Assembly (NCBI RefSeq): GCF_030157465.1
Contig: NZ_JAOAUU010000136.1
Coordinates: 1 to 64,000 of the forward strand
DNA: 64,000 bases
From: Zoogloea sp.
GTDB lineage: Bacteria; Pseudomonadota; Gammaproteobacteria; Burkholderiales; Rhodocyclaceae
Direction of reading: 5' to 3'
Made by a program: the position numbers and the translations under genes. Of this stretch, positions 1 through 9,625 are shown in pieces. The notes under the pieces are model-generated. The model was not told where the DNA came from and made no database searches. It saw only the letters and a program-made list of their open reading frames with translations. Every line of letters starts with the position of its first letter. Positions within the stretch are counted from its first letter, which is position 1.

Positions 1-202
1 CCGCGCCGCCGTAGCCGGCCGGGTGTGCAAACCCGGCCGTGGGAAACCCCCGGCCGATGTGACGCCAAACACGGGAAAGCCCGCTGGGCTTGGAGAACCT
101 GACCTGTCGCGGGGAAAACGCTTTCCACACTTAACGCGAACATAGCCAAGTCATTCGCCCTAGGCGCATTGAATCATCCACATGCCTTCGATCCGAGTCC
201 GT

Positions 203-220
203 GGGCGACTGAAGTCGCCC
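203..220. repeat. Short palindromic repeat, copy 1
   Basis: The 18-base sequence GGGCGACTGAAGTCGCCC is an inverted repeat with 8-bp arms and a 2-nt centre. The same sequence in the opposite orientation occurs at 19236-19253, again between genes. Two exact intergenic copies 19 kb apart suggest a dispersed REP-like element. The rest of 1-294 holds no gene I can support. Confidence 0.55.
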
Positions 221-294
221 CAGGCTGCCTTTCGACACGCTTGGAGCTATTCAAGGGCCGGGTTAAGCCGGGTTAAAGGGCGACGCCCCGAAGT

Positions 295-597
295 TCAGCA
301 GCGCCCCTTCTTGGCCTGACCCGGCGGACAGTGGCCTTCGGAGCCGCCGTCGCCCCCGCGCCGGGGTTCGCAGCGACCGCGGAAATTCTTGCGGCCTTCG
401 TAGCGGTGGCAGTTGTCGCGCCACCAGTTTTCTTCGCGCCAGCGGTCGCCATCCCAGTAGCGGCCGTCGCGGTTGCGGTCGCCGATGTAGAGCGACATTC
501 CGGGCACCTGGATCGAAAGGTCCAGGTCCACCGCGGCCACCGGCGTTGCCGTGGCAAAAGTGGCCAGGGCCAGGGAAACGAACAGCATGTTGCGCAT
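295..597 (-). CDS. Small secreted DUF2502-like protein
   Basis: 100-residue protein with an N-terminal signal peptide (about residues 1-22, ending near PVAA). The mature part carries the pattern IGDRNRDGRYWDGDRWRE and a following WW/R-rich stretch, which I recognise from the DUF2502 (YpeC-like) periplasmic family. The C-terminus is rich in Gly, Arg and Lys with four Cys residues. The ATG at 597 is preceded by a GGAG Shine-Dalgarno. No enzyme motif is visible and the role is unknown. It stands alone, divergent from the next gene. The family assignment rests on motif recall, so it is moderately sure; that it is coding and exported is more certain. Confidence 0.7.
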   Translation of the reverse strand: MRNMLFVSLALATFATATPVAAVDLDLSIQVPGMSLYIGDRNRDGRYWDGDRWREENWWRDNCHRYEGRKNFRGRCEPRRGGDGGSEGHCPPGQAKKGRC

Positions 598-705
598 GGC
601 AAGTCTCCGGCTAAGTTAAGGTTGCCGACTATAAACCCCCTCCACCGGCCCGGCATGGCGACAATAGCCTCGCAGGCCGGTCTGCCCGCTGAATCCCATC
701 GTCGT

Positions 706-728
706 TACAATGTGTCGAAGACGACACA
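706..728 (+). promoter_or_regulatory. Possible -10 box with overlapping operator palindrome
   Basis: TACAAT at 706-711 could be a -10 box. It is followed directly by the inverted repeat TGTGTCG-AAGA-CGACACA (711-728), 34 bases before the gene at 762. The position suits a repressor site at the transcription start. No clear -35 box is seen, so this is only a candidate. Confidence 0.3.
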
Positions 729-761
729 CCGGCACCGGGCCGGTGCGCACAAGGAGGCAGC

Positions 762-1268
762 ATGGCCGTCATTTTTGCCAAGACCCGCAAGGGCCACGCG
801 GAGATCGAAACCCGCGCCGGCGGTCTCAACCCGCGGGTGCGTCGCGTTCTGATCTTCGTGGACGGCAAGCGGCCGGTCGAAGAGCTGCGCGGCATGCTGC
901 AGTCGGACGATCTGCAGCACACCCTGGGCATGCTGGAAGAGGAAGGCTTCATCGAGATGACCGGCGTGGCCGGCCCCGCGGGCGCGCAGCCTGTCGATGC
1001 CGCTCTGCCGCCGCTGGTGGCTTTCCGCCTGCATCCGCCCGGCGACGACCCGGTGCGCCTGCAGCAGGCGCGCAACTTCATGCTCAACACCCTCAACGCC
1101 TTTGTCGGCGCGCTGGGCACCAGTTCGCTCCAGGACCGCATCGAGGCGGCCCGCAACCAGGCCGATCTGCGCAGCCTCTTCGACGAGTGGTATCACGCCA
1201 TCGTCAGCTCCCGCAACGGCCGGCGCGAGGCCGAGCACCTGCGGGGCAAGCTGCTTGAGGTGATCTGA
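762..1268 (+). CDS. Conserved hypothetical cytoplasmic protein
   Basis: 168-residue soluble protein with no signal peptide or membrane segment. The start is fixed by AGGAGG just upstream of the ATG. Residues about 20-70 (RVRRVLIFVDGKRPVEELRGML and then HTLGMLEEEGFIEM) read like a small winged-helix or PilZ-adjacent 'degree of commitment' domain in which a helical segment leads to a 'level' helix ending in GFIE. The C-terminal half is helical and rich in Arg and Glu. I do not recognise a named family and assign no function. A palindrome just upstream hints at specific regulation. It lies on the same strand as the polyferredoxin group but is separated from it by 150 bases. Confidence 0.75.
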   Translation: MAVIFAKTRKGHAEIETRAGGLNPRVRRVLIFVDGKRPVEELRGMLQSDDLQHTLGMLEEEGFIEMTGVAGPAGAQPVDAALPPLVAFRLHPPGDDPVRLQQARNFMLNTLNAFVGALGTSSLQDRIEAARNQADLRSLFDEWYHAIVSSRNGRREAEHLRGKLLEVI

Positions 1269-1420
1269 CGGGGCGGCTTCGTCTGTCCGGCTTGCCGCGG
1301 GTCAAGTACCTGCCGGCGGCGGTGAACTAATCTCCGCTTCCGTGAATCAATTTTGCAGGGGCTCGTGTCCTTTGGGCACGGGCCTGTCCGCTCCTTGCAT
1401 TCACCTGCCGGTCAATTGCC

Positions 1421-1810
1421 ATGGACGACGCCAGTCTCGATTTCGACATTCCCGGCCGCGAGCTCGCCGTCGCTGCCGAGGCGCTGTATCTCGCCAATCT
1501 CATGATCGTGCCGGGGCTGGGCTTTGTCGCGCTGCTGGTGCTGTGGCTGCGTGAGCGCCGCCGGGCGCCGGAGCTGGCCCGCGGCCACCTGCGCCAGACC
1601 CTCGCCGCCAGCCTGTGGGCCGGCGCGCTGCTGGTCGTGGCCAACGTGGCCATCATCCTGGCCGGCGGCTACGACGCCGCCTCCACGTGGATCATCGTGA
1701 TCCTCTACTTCACGTGCTGCCACTCCACGCTGATCTTCTGCGGCGCCATCGGCCTGTCGAAGGCGCTGGCGGGCAAGCCTTTCCGCTTTCCGCTGATCGG
1801 GCCACGCTGA
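1421..1810 (+). CDS. Small integral membrane protein (DUF4870-like)
   Basis: 129-residue protein with three to four hydrophobic segments (about residues 20-43, 63-85, 92-112). The order of segments and the basic RERRRAPELARGHLRQT loop resemble small DUF4870-type membrane proteins. Its stop codon overlaps the ATG of the polyferredoxin gene (ATGA at 1810), so the two are probably translationally coupled. It may be an accessory subunit or assembly helper of that redox protein, which is inference from linkage only. No strong Shine-Dalgarno precedes the ATG. Confidence 0.7.
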   Translation: MDDASLDFDIPGRELAVAAEALYLANLMIVPGLGFVALLVLWLRERRRAPELARGHLRQTLAASLWAGALLVVANVAIILAGGYDAASTWIIVILYFTCCHSTLIFCGAIGLSKALAGKPFRFPLIGPR

Positions 1811-2811
1811 TGGCCGGGCAACGCATCATTCCGATCAAACCCGTCGGCACGCCGGCCGACGGTGGCCGCCAGCGCTGGCGGCGCTGGGCGCAGGCGGGCT
1901 TCTTCGTGCTGTTCATCCTCGCGCCGGTTTTCAATCTGCTGCGCTTCGATCTCGTGGCCGGCCACGCCTGGCTGCTGGGTTTTGAATGGCATGCCGGGCT
2001 GGAGGATTTTTCCGCCGGGCGCATCGACGCGCTGGGTGCCGTCGGGCGGGTGATCGGCCGCGTGCTGCTGCCCATCCTCGCCACCGGCGCGGTGCTGATC
2101 TGGGTGTCGTGGAAGTGGGGGCGGCTGTACTGTGGCTGGTTGTGCCCGCATTTTTCGGTGGTTGAAACCATCAACGGCTTCATGCGCCGGGCCATTGGCC
2201 GGCCCAGCCTGTGGGAATCACGCCCGCTGCCGCCCCGCGAGCCCGACGGCACGCCGGTGGTGTACGACCGCCTGTGGTGGCTGGTGACCGTGCCGCTGGC
2301 GGTGGGCTTTGCCTTCGTGTGGGCGGTGGTGCTGCTCACCTACCTGTTGCCGCCCTTCCAGGTGTATAGCCATCTGCTGGCCGGGGCGCCAACCCGCAGC
2401 GAGTTCATCTTCATCACGGCCGGCACGGTGGTGCTGTCGGCCGAATTTCTCTTCGCGCGTCACTTGTTCTGTCGCTACGCCTGCGCTGTGGGCATGTTCC
2501 AGAGCCTGGCCTGGATGGGCAACCGGACGGCGATGGTGGTGGGTTTCGAGCGCGACCGGGCGGCCGACTGCGCCAGTTGCTACAGCGCCTGTGACCACGT
2601 CTGCCCGATGCGCCTCAAGCCGCGCAACATCAAGCGCACGATGTTTACCTGCACCCAGTGCGCCCAGTGCATCAGCGCCTGTGCAACCACCCAGGCCGAC
2701 AACCCCAACGGCCCGCTGCTGCAATGGGTGAGCGGCGAGGCGGCGCGTCACAACGAAGCGGCGTTTGCCGCGCCCAGACCGACCCCGAACTCCGAGAGGA
2801 AAACCCAGTGA
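1810..2811 (+). CDS. Membrane-bound 4Fe-4S polyferredoxin (NapH/CcoG-like)
   Basis: 333 residues. After a basic N-terminus there are about four to five transmembrane helices, with the CGWLCPH motif typical of NapH, CcoG and NosR-type proteins near residue 110 and a second CRYAC motif near 225. The C-terminal cytoplasmic part holds two ferredoxin-like cysteine clusters: CxxCxxxCxxxCP (CASCYSACDHVCP) and CxxCxxCxxxC (CTQCAQCISAC). It should move electrons across or along the cytoplasmic membrane. The start at 1810 overlaps the previous stop, and its own stop overlaps the next GTG, which argues for a three-gene unit. It is shorter than CcoG and no ccoNOP genes are nearby, so the electron donor and acceptor are unknown. 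Confidence 0.85.
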   Translation: MAGQRIIPIKPVGTPADGGRQRWRRWAQAGFFVLFILAPVFNLLRFDLVAGHAWLLGFEWHAGLEDFSAGRIDALGAVGRVIGRVLLPILATGAVLIWVSWKWGRLYCGWLCPHFSVVETINGFMRRAIGRPSLWESRPLPPREPDGTPVVYDRLWWLVTVPLAVGFAFVWAVVLLTYLLPPFQVYSHLLAGAPTRSEFIFITAGTVVLSAEFLFARHLFCRYACAVGMFQSLAWMGNRTAMVVGFERDRAADCASCYSACDHVCPMRLKPRNIKRTMFTCTQCAQCISACATTQADNPNGPLLQWVSGEAARHNEAAFAAPRPTPNSERKTQ

Positions 2812-3299
2812 CCGGCTTCAACGATTTTGCCATCGCCCGCGCGATCCACGTTCTGGCGGTGCTGATCTGGATCGGCGGTGTGGCCTTCGTGACGATGGTG
2901 ATGATTCCCGCCTGCCGCGCCATGGCCGAACCACAGGCACAGCTTGAGCTTTTCGAGCGCCTCGAACACCGCTTCGCCGCCATCGCCCGCTGGAGCGTGC
3001 TACTCGCGGGCGCCTCGGGCCTGTGGCTCACAGGGCTGCTGGGCGCGTGGGATCGCTTCGCCGATCCGGCCGCCTGGTGGTGGATGCACGGCATGGTGGC
3101 GGTGTGGACGATCTTCGCGGTGATGCTCTTCATCCTCGAGCCCTTCGTGCTGCAAAAGCTCTTCGCGAAACTCGCCCGGCGTGACCCGGTGGGCACGATG
3201 GCGCGCATCCAGCGCGTACACGTGGTGCTGCTGACGGTGAGCCTGGTGGTGGTGGCGGGGGCCGTGGCCGGCAGCCACGGGGGCTGGCGCTTCGGATGA
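2808..3299 (+). CDS. CopD-like integral membrane protein
   Basis: 163 residues with four hydrophobic helices and the N-terminal pattern ARAIHVLAVLIWIGGVAFVTMV, found in CopD/DUF2269-type membrane proteins where the His is often a haem or copper ligand. The GTG start at 2808 lies inside the stop of the polyferredoxin and has GAGAGGA at the right distance. Linkage suggests a haem-bearing partner that passes electrons to or from the polyferredoxin; this is inferred. A copper-transport role is the alternative suggested by the family name. Confidence 0.75.
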   Translation: MTGFNDFAIARAIHVLAVLIWIGGVAFVTMVMIPACRAMAEPQAQLELFERLEHRFAAIARWSVLLAGASGLWLTGLLGAWDRFADPAAWWWMHGMVAVWTIFAVMLFILEPFVLQKLFAKLARRDPVGTMARIQRVHVVLLTVSLVVVAGAVAGSHGGWRFG

Positions 3300-3302
3300 T
3301 TC

Positions 3303-3355
3303 AGAGCTTGTCCGTAAATAGCCCGGCCTCGGCCTCTTATTCACGGACAAGCTCT
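3303..3355. terminator. Long stem-loop between convergent genes; repeat-like
   Basis: AGAGCTTGTCCGTAAATA (3303-3320) and TATTCACGGACAAGCTCT (3338-3355) form an 18-bp stem with one mismatch around a 17-nt loop. It sits between the convergent genes ending at 3299 and 3355, so it can stop transcription from both sides, although there is no long T-run. A related stretch, TTATTCACGGACA, occurs at 36261-36273, which suggests a dispersed element rather than a unique terminator. Confidence 0.6.
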
Positions 3356-5697
3356 TAATGCTGGCGCAGCCAGCGGATGACCGTCGCGTAGAGGAGGTCC
3401 GGGTCGACCGGCTTGCTCAGGAAATCGTTCATGCCGGCCGCCTGGCAGCGCTGGCGGTCTTCGGCAAAGGCGTTGGCGGTCATGGCGATGATCGGTACGT
3501 CGGCGCCCGCCGGCAAGGCGCGGATGCATCGCGTGGCGTCCAGCCCGTCCATCAGCGGCATCTGCATGTCCATCAGGATCAGCCCGTAGCGGGCCGCACC
3601 GGCCATGGCCACGGCTTCGGCGCCGTTGTTGGCGACATGCACGATGAGCCCCAGTTCTTCCAGCAAGTCGCGGGCGATTTCCTGATTGACCGGCTCGTCT
3701 TCGGCCAGCAGGATCTGTGCGCCGTGCAGGCCGCCGACGAGGATGGCTTCGTGGTTGTCGGTTTCGCGTTCCGGCGCCGCCGCCTCGAGCTGCGCCGTTG
3801 CCCTTTGCAGGCGGGCGGTAAACCAGAAGCGGCTGCCGATATCCTTGCGTGACTCGGCGCCGGCCTGTCCGCCCATCAGTTCGGCCAGCCGCCGGGTGAT
3901 GACCAGGCCCAGGCCGGTGCCACCGTATTTCCGGGTGGTCGAATTGTCGCCCTGCTCGAAGGCCGTGAAGAGCTGCGCCAGCGCCTCGGGCGCGATGCCG
4001 ATGCCGGTATCCTCGACCTCGAAGCGGAGCAGCACGTCGTCGGTGCTTTCGGAGGCGAGCTGCATGCGCAGTGTGACCCGGCCGGTGTCGGTGAACTTGA
4101 TGGCGTTGGTGGCGAGGTTGAGCAGCGCCTGGCGCAATCGCGTGGGGTCGCCCAGCAGCCGGACTTCGCGCGGCGGTGTTTCGACGACGATCTGCACGCC
4201 TTTTTCAAGGGCGCGTTCTTCGATGAGGGCGGCCACTTCCGGCAGAAGTTCGGCGGATTCCAGCTCGATTGTTTCGAGTTCGAGTTTTCCGGCCTCGATC
4301 TTGGAAATGTCGAGGATGTCGTTGATGACCTGCAGCAGGTGTCGGCCTGCTGTGTCTATCCTGGCCAGCTGCCCGGTCTGACGTTCGGTCAGCTCGGTGC
4401 GGCGCAGGAGGTGGGTCATGCCGATGATGGCATTCAGCGGGGTGCGGATTTCATGGCTCATGTTGGCCAGGAAGGCGCTTTTGGCGCGGCTGGCCGCTTC
4501 GGCTTCATCGGCGCGCCGTTGCAGTTCCGAGTGCAGCGCGGCGATCTGTGCTTCTTTTGCCTTGCGCTCCCGGTTGTCGCTCATCGTCGTGCTGCTGTAG
4601 AGAAAGCCGCCGTCGGCAGCCCTGATCAGTTCGGAGTTGACGAGCACCGGAATGCTTGTGCCGTCCTTGCGCAGCACGTCGTATTCGAGATTCAAAATAC
4701 GCCCCTGGCGCGTGAATTCGGCGAAGAGCCCTTCAAAACGGGGCCGATCGTGGGGCGCCATGATGTCGCGGATGTTCAGTTTTCCGACCACCTCGTCCCG
4801 CGTGTAGCCGAGCATCTGCAGCTCGGTGTCGTTGATCGCGATGATCTGCCCGGCCGGATCGAGGGAGTGGTAGCCACAGGGCGCGCGGTTGTAGAGGTTG
4901 TTCAGCTCGGCGGTGCGCTGGGCGACGAGTTCCTCGAGGTGTTCGCGGTGCTGGCGCAGCTCGTCGTCCGCGCGCTTGCGCTCGGAAATGTCGGTGTGGG
5001 TGCCGGCCATGATCAGCGGCGAGCCGTCGGTGCTCCATTCGACGACGCGGCCTCGGGTCAGGATCCACTTCCATTCGCCGTTTTTCATGCGGCAGCGGAT
5101 CTCGGCTTTGTGAAAGGGGCTGGCGCCGCTCAGGTGCTGGCGGATGGACGAAATGGCCACTTCGAGGTCGTCCGGGTGAACGTGCCTGGGCCATTCTTCG
5201 GGTGCAAGACTCCGCTCGCCGACGGCGTAGCCCAGCATCGATTCGTAGCGGGCGCTGACGGTGAACTGCCCGGTCTTGAGGTTCCAGTCCCAGAAACCCT
5301 GGTTGCTGCCTTCCAGGACGCGGGCGTAGCGGGCTTCGTTTTCCCGCAGCTGGGTAACGTTGCTGAAGGCGATGCAGACCCACTGCGTGCCGTTTTCGTC
5401 GGCAAAGGCGGTGGCCTTGAATTCGGCCAGGAAGGCCCGCCCGTCGTCCTGAGCGCAGCACTCTCCCGAAAGGGTCGTCTCTTCGGCGTCGCCGGCCGGG
5501 CTCAAACCGGCGAGGACGTTGGAGTCGAAGAGATCGGCCCGGTTCAGCCGGGTCAGCGCTGCGTGCGAATAGCCCAACAGCCGGCACGCGGCCTTGTTGG
5601 CCGCGGCCACCGCGCCATCCTGCGTGCAGCAGATGATGGCTTCCGGGCTATGAACGAACAGGGCCGACTCGATGAAGGGGGGTGTGTGGTGAGACAT
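3355..5697 (-). CDS. Hybrid PAS sensor histidine kinase / response regulator
   Basis: 780 residues with no transmembrane helix, so probably a cytoplasmic sensor. Order: PAS (about 10-115), PAS/PAC of the GFWDWNL type (130-245), a short coiled coil, PAS (268-385), HisKA with the phospho-accepting His in [11 protein letters not shown] (about 415), HATPase with N box [10 protein letters not shown]1 DTGIGIA and G2 GGTGLGL (525-635), and a C-terminal receiver (660-778) with the phospho-Asp in [13 protein letters not shown] (about 710) and the conserved Lys in LSKPVD. There is no output domain, so the signal must pass on through a phosphotransfer protein not encoded here. It has no obvious operon partner; SelO follows 60 bases upstream on the same strand. 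The stimulus is unknown. Confidence 0.93.
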   Translation of the reverse strand: MSHHTPPFIESALFVHSPEAIICCTQDGAVAAANKAACRLLGYSHAALTRLNRADLFDSNVLAGLSPAGDAEETTLSGECCAQDDGRAFLAEFKATAFADENGTQWVCIAFSNVTQLRENEARYARVLEGSNQGFWDWNLKTGQFTVSARYESMLGYAVGERSLAPEEWPRHVHPDDLEVAISSIRQHLSGASPFHKAEIRCRMKNGEWKWILTRGRVVEWSTDGSPLIMAGTHTDISERKRADDELRQHREHLEELVAQRTAELNNLYNRAPCGYHSLDPAGQIIAINDTELQMLGYTRDEVVGKLNIRDIMAPHDRPRFEGLFAEFTRQGRILNLEYDVLRKDGTSIPVLVNSELIRAADGGFLYSSTTMSDNRERKAKEAQIAALHSELQRRADEAEAASRAKSAFLANMSHEIRTPLNAIIGMTHLLRRTELTERQTGQLARIDTAGRHLLQVINDILDISKIEAGKLELETIELESAELLPEVAALIEERALEKGVQIVVETPPREVRLLGDPTRLRQALLNLATNAIKFTDTGRVTLRMQLASESTDDVLLRFEVEDTGIGIAPEALAQLFTAFEQGDNSTTRKYGGTGLGLVITRRLAELMGGQAGAESRKDIGSRFWFTARLQRATAQLEAAAPERETDNHEAILVGGLHGAQILLAEDEPVNQEIARDLLEELGLIVHVANNGAEAVAMAGAARYGLILMDMQMPLMDGLDATRCIRALPAGADVPIIAMTANAFAEDRQRCQAAGMNDFLSKPVDPDLLYATVIRWLRQH

Positions 5698-5757
5698 ACC
5701 TCGGACTACTCGGATATTCGACTGCAGGACTACGGCAGGGCGCGCCGGGCCTTGAGT

Positions 5758-7242
5758 TCAGCTCGAACAGCTCACCGCCAGCCCCGCAGCCCAGTCGGGT
5801 GGCGGGGCGGCGTAGCGCTCGTTGTGGGGCTGATCGTCGAAGGGGCTGGCGAGGCAGGCCAGTACTTTGTCCACCTCGCTGAAATTGCCGCCCTGGGCGG
5901 CACGGATGGCGGATTCGGCGATCCAGTTGCGCAGCACGTACTTGGGATTGACGCCCATCATCGCGGCCTGGCGTTCGGCGTCGGGCCGGCCTTCGGCGGC
6001 CAGGCGGGCACGCCACAGGGCGAGCCAGGCGTCGAGGCCGTCCCGGTCGATGGCCAGGTCGCGCAGCGGGGCGTCGGTGGTTGTCCGTGTGGTTTCGTCG
6101 ACCTTCGCGGGGAGCGTGCCGAGGCGGCGGAAGAACTGCGTGTAATCCGGGTGCTGCTGCTGGAGCATGCCGAAGGTGTCGCCGATGAAATCCTCGTCGC
6201 CGGGCAGGGCGCGGGCGAGGCCGAGCTTGGCGCGCATGAGATCCATGAAGTGGCCTTCGAAGGCCGGGGCGTAGCTGGTTTCGATGGCGGCCTGCACGTC
6301 TTCCGGCTCGCCGATCAGCGGGGCCAGCGCGCTGCCGAGCGCGTAGAGGTTCCAGTGGCCGATCTGCGGTTGCGACTTGTAGCTGTAGCGGCCGCGGTCG
6401 TCGGAGTGGTTGCAGATGTGGTGGGGGTCGAAGGCGTCCATGAAGCCGAACGGGCCGTAATCGAGGGTGAGGCCGAGGATCGACATGTTGTCGGTGTTCA
6501 TCACGCCGTGCATGAAGCCCACGGCCTGCCACCTGGCGATGAGTTCGCCGGTGCGCCGGCCCACGTCCGCGAGCAGCGCGCCGTAAGGGTTGGCGGCGTC
6601 GCGGCATTCGGGGCGAAAGCGCTCGATGACGTAGTCGGCGAGCTGGCGCAGCTCGGTGGTCTTGCCCTTGGCGGCCCAGTGCTCGAAGGAGCCGAAGCGG
6701 ATGAAGCTCGGCGCCAGCCGGGCGACGACGGCGGCGGTTTCCATGGTTTCGCGGCGCACCGGGGCGTGGGAACCGACCACGCTGAGGGCGCGGGTGGTGG
6801 GAATGCCGAGGGCGGCCATGGCTTCGGAGCAGAGGAATTCGCGGATGGATGAGCGCAGCACGGCGCGGCCGTCGGCAAAGCGCGAATAGGGCGTCTGGCC
6901 GGCGCCCTTGAGCTGGATCTCCCAGCCCGTGCCGGTGCCGGCGACTTCGCCCAGCAAATGGGCGCGTCCGTCGCCCAGCTGGCCGGCCCATACGCCGAAC
7001 TGGTGGCCGGAATACACGGCGGCCAGCGGCTCGCTGCCCGGCAGCAGGCGATTGCCGGAAAACACCTGGGCAAACTCCGGGCGCGCGAGTTCGGCGGCAT
7101 CCAGCCCGATCAGCGCGGCGGCGGCCGGGCTGGCGGCGACGAGGTAGGGGTCGGGCAGCGGCTGGGGCGGCAGGCGGGTGAAGAATGCGTCCGGCAGGCG
7201 CGCGAAGGCGTTGTCGAAGGAGAGCGTTTCGAGGGTGGGCAT
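5758..7242 (-). CDS. selO: Protein adenylyltransferase SelO
   Basis: 494 residues, the usual bacterial SelO/YdiU length. SelO is a pseudokinase-fold enzyme that transfers AMP from ATP to Ser, Thr or Tyr of target proteins and is linked to redox stress. Family marks include [18 protein letters not shown] near residue 85, the catalytic stretch [14 protein letters not shown] and the DYGPFGFMD segment (DFG equivalent) near 250. The protein ends in VSCSS: the Cys sits where eukaryotic SelO has selenocysteine close to the C-terminus. The ATG at 7242 opens the conserved N-terminus. It is not tightly linked to neighbours. Confidence 0.96.
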   Translation of the reverse strand: MPTLETLSFDNAFARLPDAFFTRLPPQPLPDPYLVAASPAAAALIGLDAAELARPEFAQVFSGNRLLPGSEPLAAVYSGHQFGVWAGQLGDGRAHLLGEVAGTGTGWEIQLKGAGQTPYSRFADGRAVLRSSIREFLCSEAMAALGIPTTRALSVVGSHAPVRRETMETAAVVARLAPSFIRFGSFEHWAAKGKTTELRQLADYVIERFRPECRDAANPYGALLADVGRRTGELIARWQAVGFMHGVMNTDNMSILGLTLDYGPFGFMDAFDPHHICNHSDDRGRYSYKSQPQIGHWNLYALGSALAPLIGEPEDVQAAIETSYAPAFEGHFMDLMRAKLGLARALPGDEDFIGDTFGMLQQQHPDYTQFFRRLGTLPAKVDETTRTTTDAPLRDLAIDRDGLDAWLALWRARLAAEGRPDAERQAAMMGVNPKYVLRNWIAESAIRAAQGGNFSEVDKVLACLASPFDDQPHNERYAAPPPDWAAGLAVSCSS

Positions 7243-7385
7243 GGGGCAGCGGAAACTCGGTTGGGGAAGGCTTGCGCCGGCCGAAGCGGTGCCTCGGACG
7301 TGCGCGCGTGCCCGCTATGCTGCGGGTTGCTGCTTATTATCCGACTAAAACAGTCTGGTATGGTTCCCGCGCACTTCGTCGACGC

Positions 7386-9146
7386 TCAGGCCGCGTCCGG
7401 GGGCTGCCGCGGTACGCAGATTTCGAAAACTGCGCCGCCTTCGGGGTGGTTGCGGGCGGCGAGGGTGCCGTTGTGGCCGCGCACGATTTCGAGGGTGATG
7501 GCGAGGCCGAGCCCGGTGCCGCCGGCGCCGGTCTTGGTGGCGCTGCTTTGCACGAACTTGTCGAAGATGCGCTCCTCTTCACCGGGCGGAATGCCGATGC
7601 CCTGGTCGCGCACGGTCAGGGCCAGGGCTTCGCGGCGGCCGATCATCGCGTCGCTGAAGCCGACGGTGATGGTGCCGCCGTTCGGCGAGAACTTGATGGC
7701 GTTGGCCAGCAGGTTCTGGATGGCATGGTGGAACTGCTGGGTGTCGATCAGGGCCACGGTGCTGGTGGTGCGGGTGTCGACGGCCAGCGTGATGTGGCGC
7801 TGGGCGAGTAGCGCGGCGAGGTCGGATTGCACGCGGCTCACGAGCACGGCCATGTCGGCCCGGTGCAGCGCGAAATCCACGCGCCGCGATTCGAGCTTGG
7901 CGAGGTCGAGCAGGTCATTGACGAGATCGGCCATGCGGCTGCCGCTCTGGTGGATGCGCTCGAAGTAATTGATGATCTTTTCGCTTGGAGTCTTGCCGGT
8001 GCGGGTTTCGCCGAGCCGCGCGTAGGACAGGATGCCGTGCAGCGGCGTGCGGAACTCGTGGGACATATTGGCCAGAAACTCGCTTTGCAGCTGGTTGGCC
8101 CGCTCGGCGGCTTCCTTGGCGCGGACCAGGTCGGTGGTCTGGGCGGCGACGAGTTCGGAGAGATGGTCGCGGTGATGCAGCAGCTCGGCCTCGATGGCCT
8201 TGCGTGCCGTGATGTCCTTGGAGGTGCCGCGGTAGCCGAGAAATTCTCCGTCGCTGCCAAAGTGGGGCGTGCCGGACGTGCTGTACCAGGTTGGACGGAT
8301 GTTGATGGAATGGGCTTGGTATTCGAAGTCGCGGAAGGCCTGGCGGCGGGCGATGGTGTTGAGATAGGTGGCCCACTTGGCGGTGTTCTGGCGCTCGTCG
8401 GGGCTGGCGAATTCTTCGCGGCGTTTGCCGCGCACGATGTCGATCAGGTTCTGGCCGGAGATGTCCGGCCCCGCGTAAACGGTAAAACGCATCTCGGCGT
8501 CGGTTTCCCAGAACCAGTCTGACGATACCGTCGAGAAATCGCGAAAGCGCTGCTCGCTGGCTTTCAGGGCCTGCTCGCGGGCGCGGAGTTCGCTGATGTC
8601 GGTGCCGACGATGACGGCGCCGGCGAGCTTGCCGTTGTGTTCGTAGAGAGGCGTGGCGCGGAGCATGAAATGGCAGGCGCCGGCGCCGGGCAGGTGGCTG
8701 CGGAGGCAGGTTTCCATCTCCAGGCCGCCCTGTTTCAGGATGGTGCGGAACAGTACCGTGCCGGGCGCAAAGCTGGGCGAGGCGGCGTGCAGCGGAGCCA
8801 GGGTGTCGTCGGTAAGCAGGCTGTCGGGCGAGGTGCCGATCAGGCTGGCCGGGTCGAGGCCGAGATTGCGCCGGGTTGCGGCATTGGCCTGGCTGATGCG
8901 CCCGAAGCGGTCGACGACCAGCAGCAGGCTGTCCATGGTGTTCATCACGTTGCTGACGAAGCTGCTCATCCGGGCCTGCTCGGCGTTGCGCAGTTCGAGC
9001 TGGCGGGATTTGGCGCTCACTTCGTCCACCATCGCGTCCATCATGCCGGTGACGGCCGTGATCTGTTGTTCGAGGGTGGCGTTGGCTTCGCGCAGGGCTT
9101 CGAGTTCGGCGCGCAGGCGCGTGGTTTCGTCGGTCTGCTTGCTCAT
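7386..9146 (-). CDS. PAS sensor histidine kinase coupled to the hydrogenase operon
   Basis: About 586 residues, soluble. An N-terminal coiled coil (first 60 residues) is followed by two PAS domains (about 65-175 and 185-330), HisKA with [14 protein letters not shown], and HATPase with [16 protein letters not shown] and GGTGLGL. There is no receiver domain. The ATG at 9146 overlaps the stop of the hydrogenase maturation protease gene (ATGA), so I choose it over an in-frame GTG at 9158. Known regulatory hydrogenases signal to a PAS kinase (HoxJ/HupT) encoded next to them, so this kinase may report hydrogenase activity or redox state. That role is inferred from linkage; no cognate response regulator is in the window. 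Confidence 0.9.
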   Translation of the reverse strand: MSKQTDETTRLRAELEALREANATLEQQITAVTGMMDAMVDEVSAKSRQLELRNAEQARMSSFVSNVMNTMDSLLLVVDRFGRISQANAATRRNLGLDPASLIGTSPDSLLTDDTLAPLHAASPSFAPGTVLFRTILKQGGLEMETCLRSHLPGAGACHFMLRATPLYEHNGKLAGAVIVGTDISELRAREQALKASEQRFRDFSTVSSDWFWETDAEMRFTVYAGPDISGQNLIDIVRGKRREEFASPDERQNTAKWATYLNTIARRQAFRDFEYQAHSINIRPTWYSTSGTPHFGSDGEFLGYRGTSKDITARKAIEAELLHHRDHLSELVAAQTTDLVRAKEAAERANQLQSEFLANMSHEFRTPLHGILSYARLGETRTGKTPSEKIINYFERIHQSGSRMADLVNDLLDLAKLESRRVDFALHRADMAVLVSRVQSDLAALLAQRHITLAVDTRTTSTVALIDTQQFHHAIQNLLANAIKFSPNGGTITVGFSDAMIGRREALALTVRDQGIGIPPGEEERIFDKFVQSSATKTGAGGTGLGLAITLEIVRGHNGTLAARNHPEGGAVFEICVPRQPPDAA

Positions 9147-9625
9147 GGTGGTGCCCACCGGGCGATGATGTGCGCGGCGGCCTTGTCGACCGCGGCGGCA
9201 ACCGCGGCCGAGAGACCGGGTGAAAAGGCCTGGATGTGGCCGGCTTCGACGCCGACGAGGCGGATTGCCGGCACTTGATCGAGAGCTGCCGGCAGCAGTT
9301 GCAGCAGGCTGCCTACGCCGGCGCCGTGAAAGCCGGCGCGGGCTTCGTTGCCGGCGGCGTCGGCGGCAATGGCGCTGGCGTCCAGATCATGCAGCGAGCC
9401 CGGCGGGCCGAAGCCCTGGACGGCATCCACGATGATGGCCTGCGCGCAGCCTTCGAAGCAGGCGATGGCGGCCAGCCCGGCCAGATCGGCGCGCATCAGG
9501 CGTACGCCGGCGGGCAGCGCTGCGGCGGCCAGGCGCGCATGCACGGCGGGGCCGAAGCCGTCGTCGCCGTGGAGTTCGTTGCCAAAGCAGATGACGTGGA
9601 GGGCGGTGCGAGCTTCAGACGCCAT
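9143..9625 (-). CDS. Hydrogenase maturation protease (HupD/HyaD/HupW type)
   Basis: 160 residues. The N-terminal CFGNELHGDDGFGPAVHARL is the signature of [NiFe]-hydrogenase endopeptidases, with the Ni-sensing Glu in GNE and Asp in DDGFG. IIVDAVQGFG carries the second conserved acidic residue, and FHGAGVGSLLQLL holds the conserved His. These enzymes cleave the C-terminal tail of the large subunit once Ni is inserted. The ATG at 9625 lies within the 3' end of the large-subunit gene and the stop overlaps the kinase start, so the operon is tightly packed. Its presence argues that the large subunit is, or was, a catalytic type with a cleavable tail. Confidence 0.9.
   Translation of the reverse strand: MASEARTALHVICFGNELHGDDGFGPAVHARLAAAALPAGVRLMRADLAGLAAIACFEGCAQAIIVDAVQGFGPPGSLHDLDASAIAADAAGNEARAGFHGAGVGSLLQLLPAALDQVPAIRLVGVEAGHIQAFSPGLSAAVAAAVDKAAAHIIARWAPP

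Noticed and set aside
4339-6852. Long open frame on the plus strand (837 codons) opposite the hybrid kinase and SelO
   Set aside because: It is antisense to two well-recognised genes, has no domain or signal, and arises from GC-rich codon bias. Similar antisense frames at 12742-15522 and 31767-34541 are rejected for the same reason.
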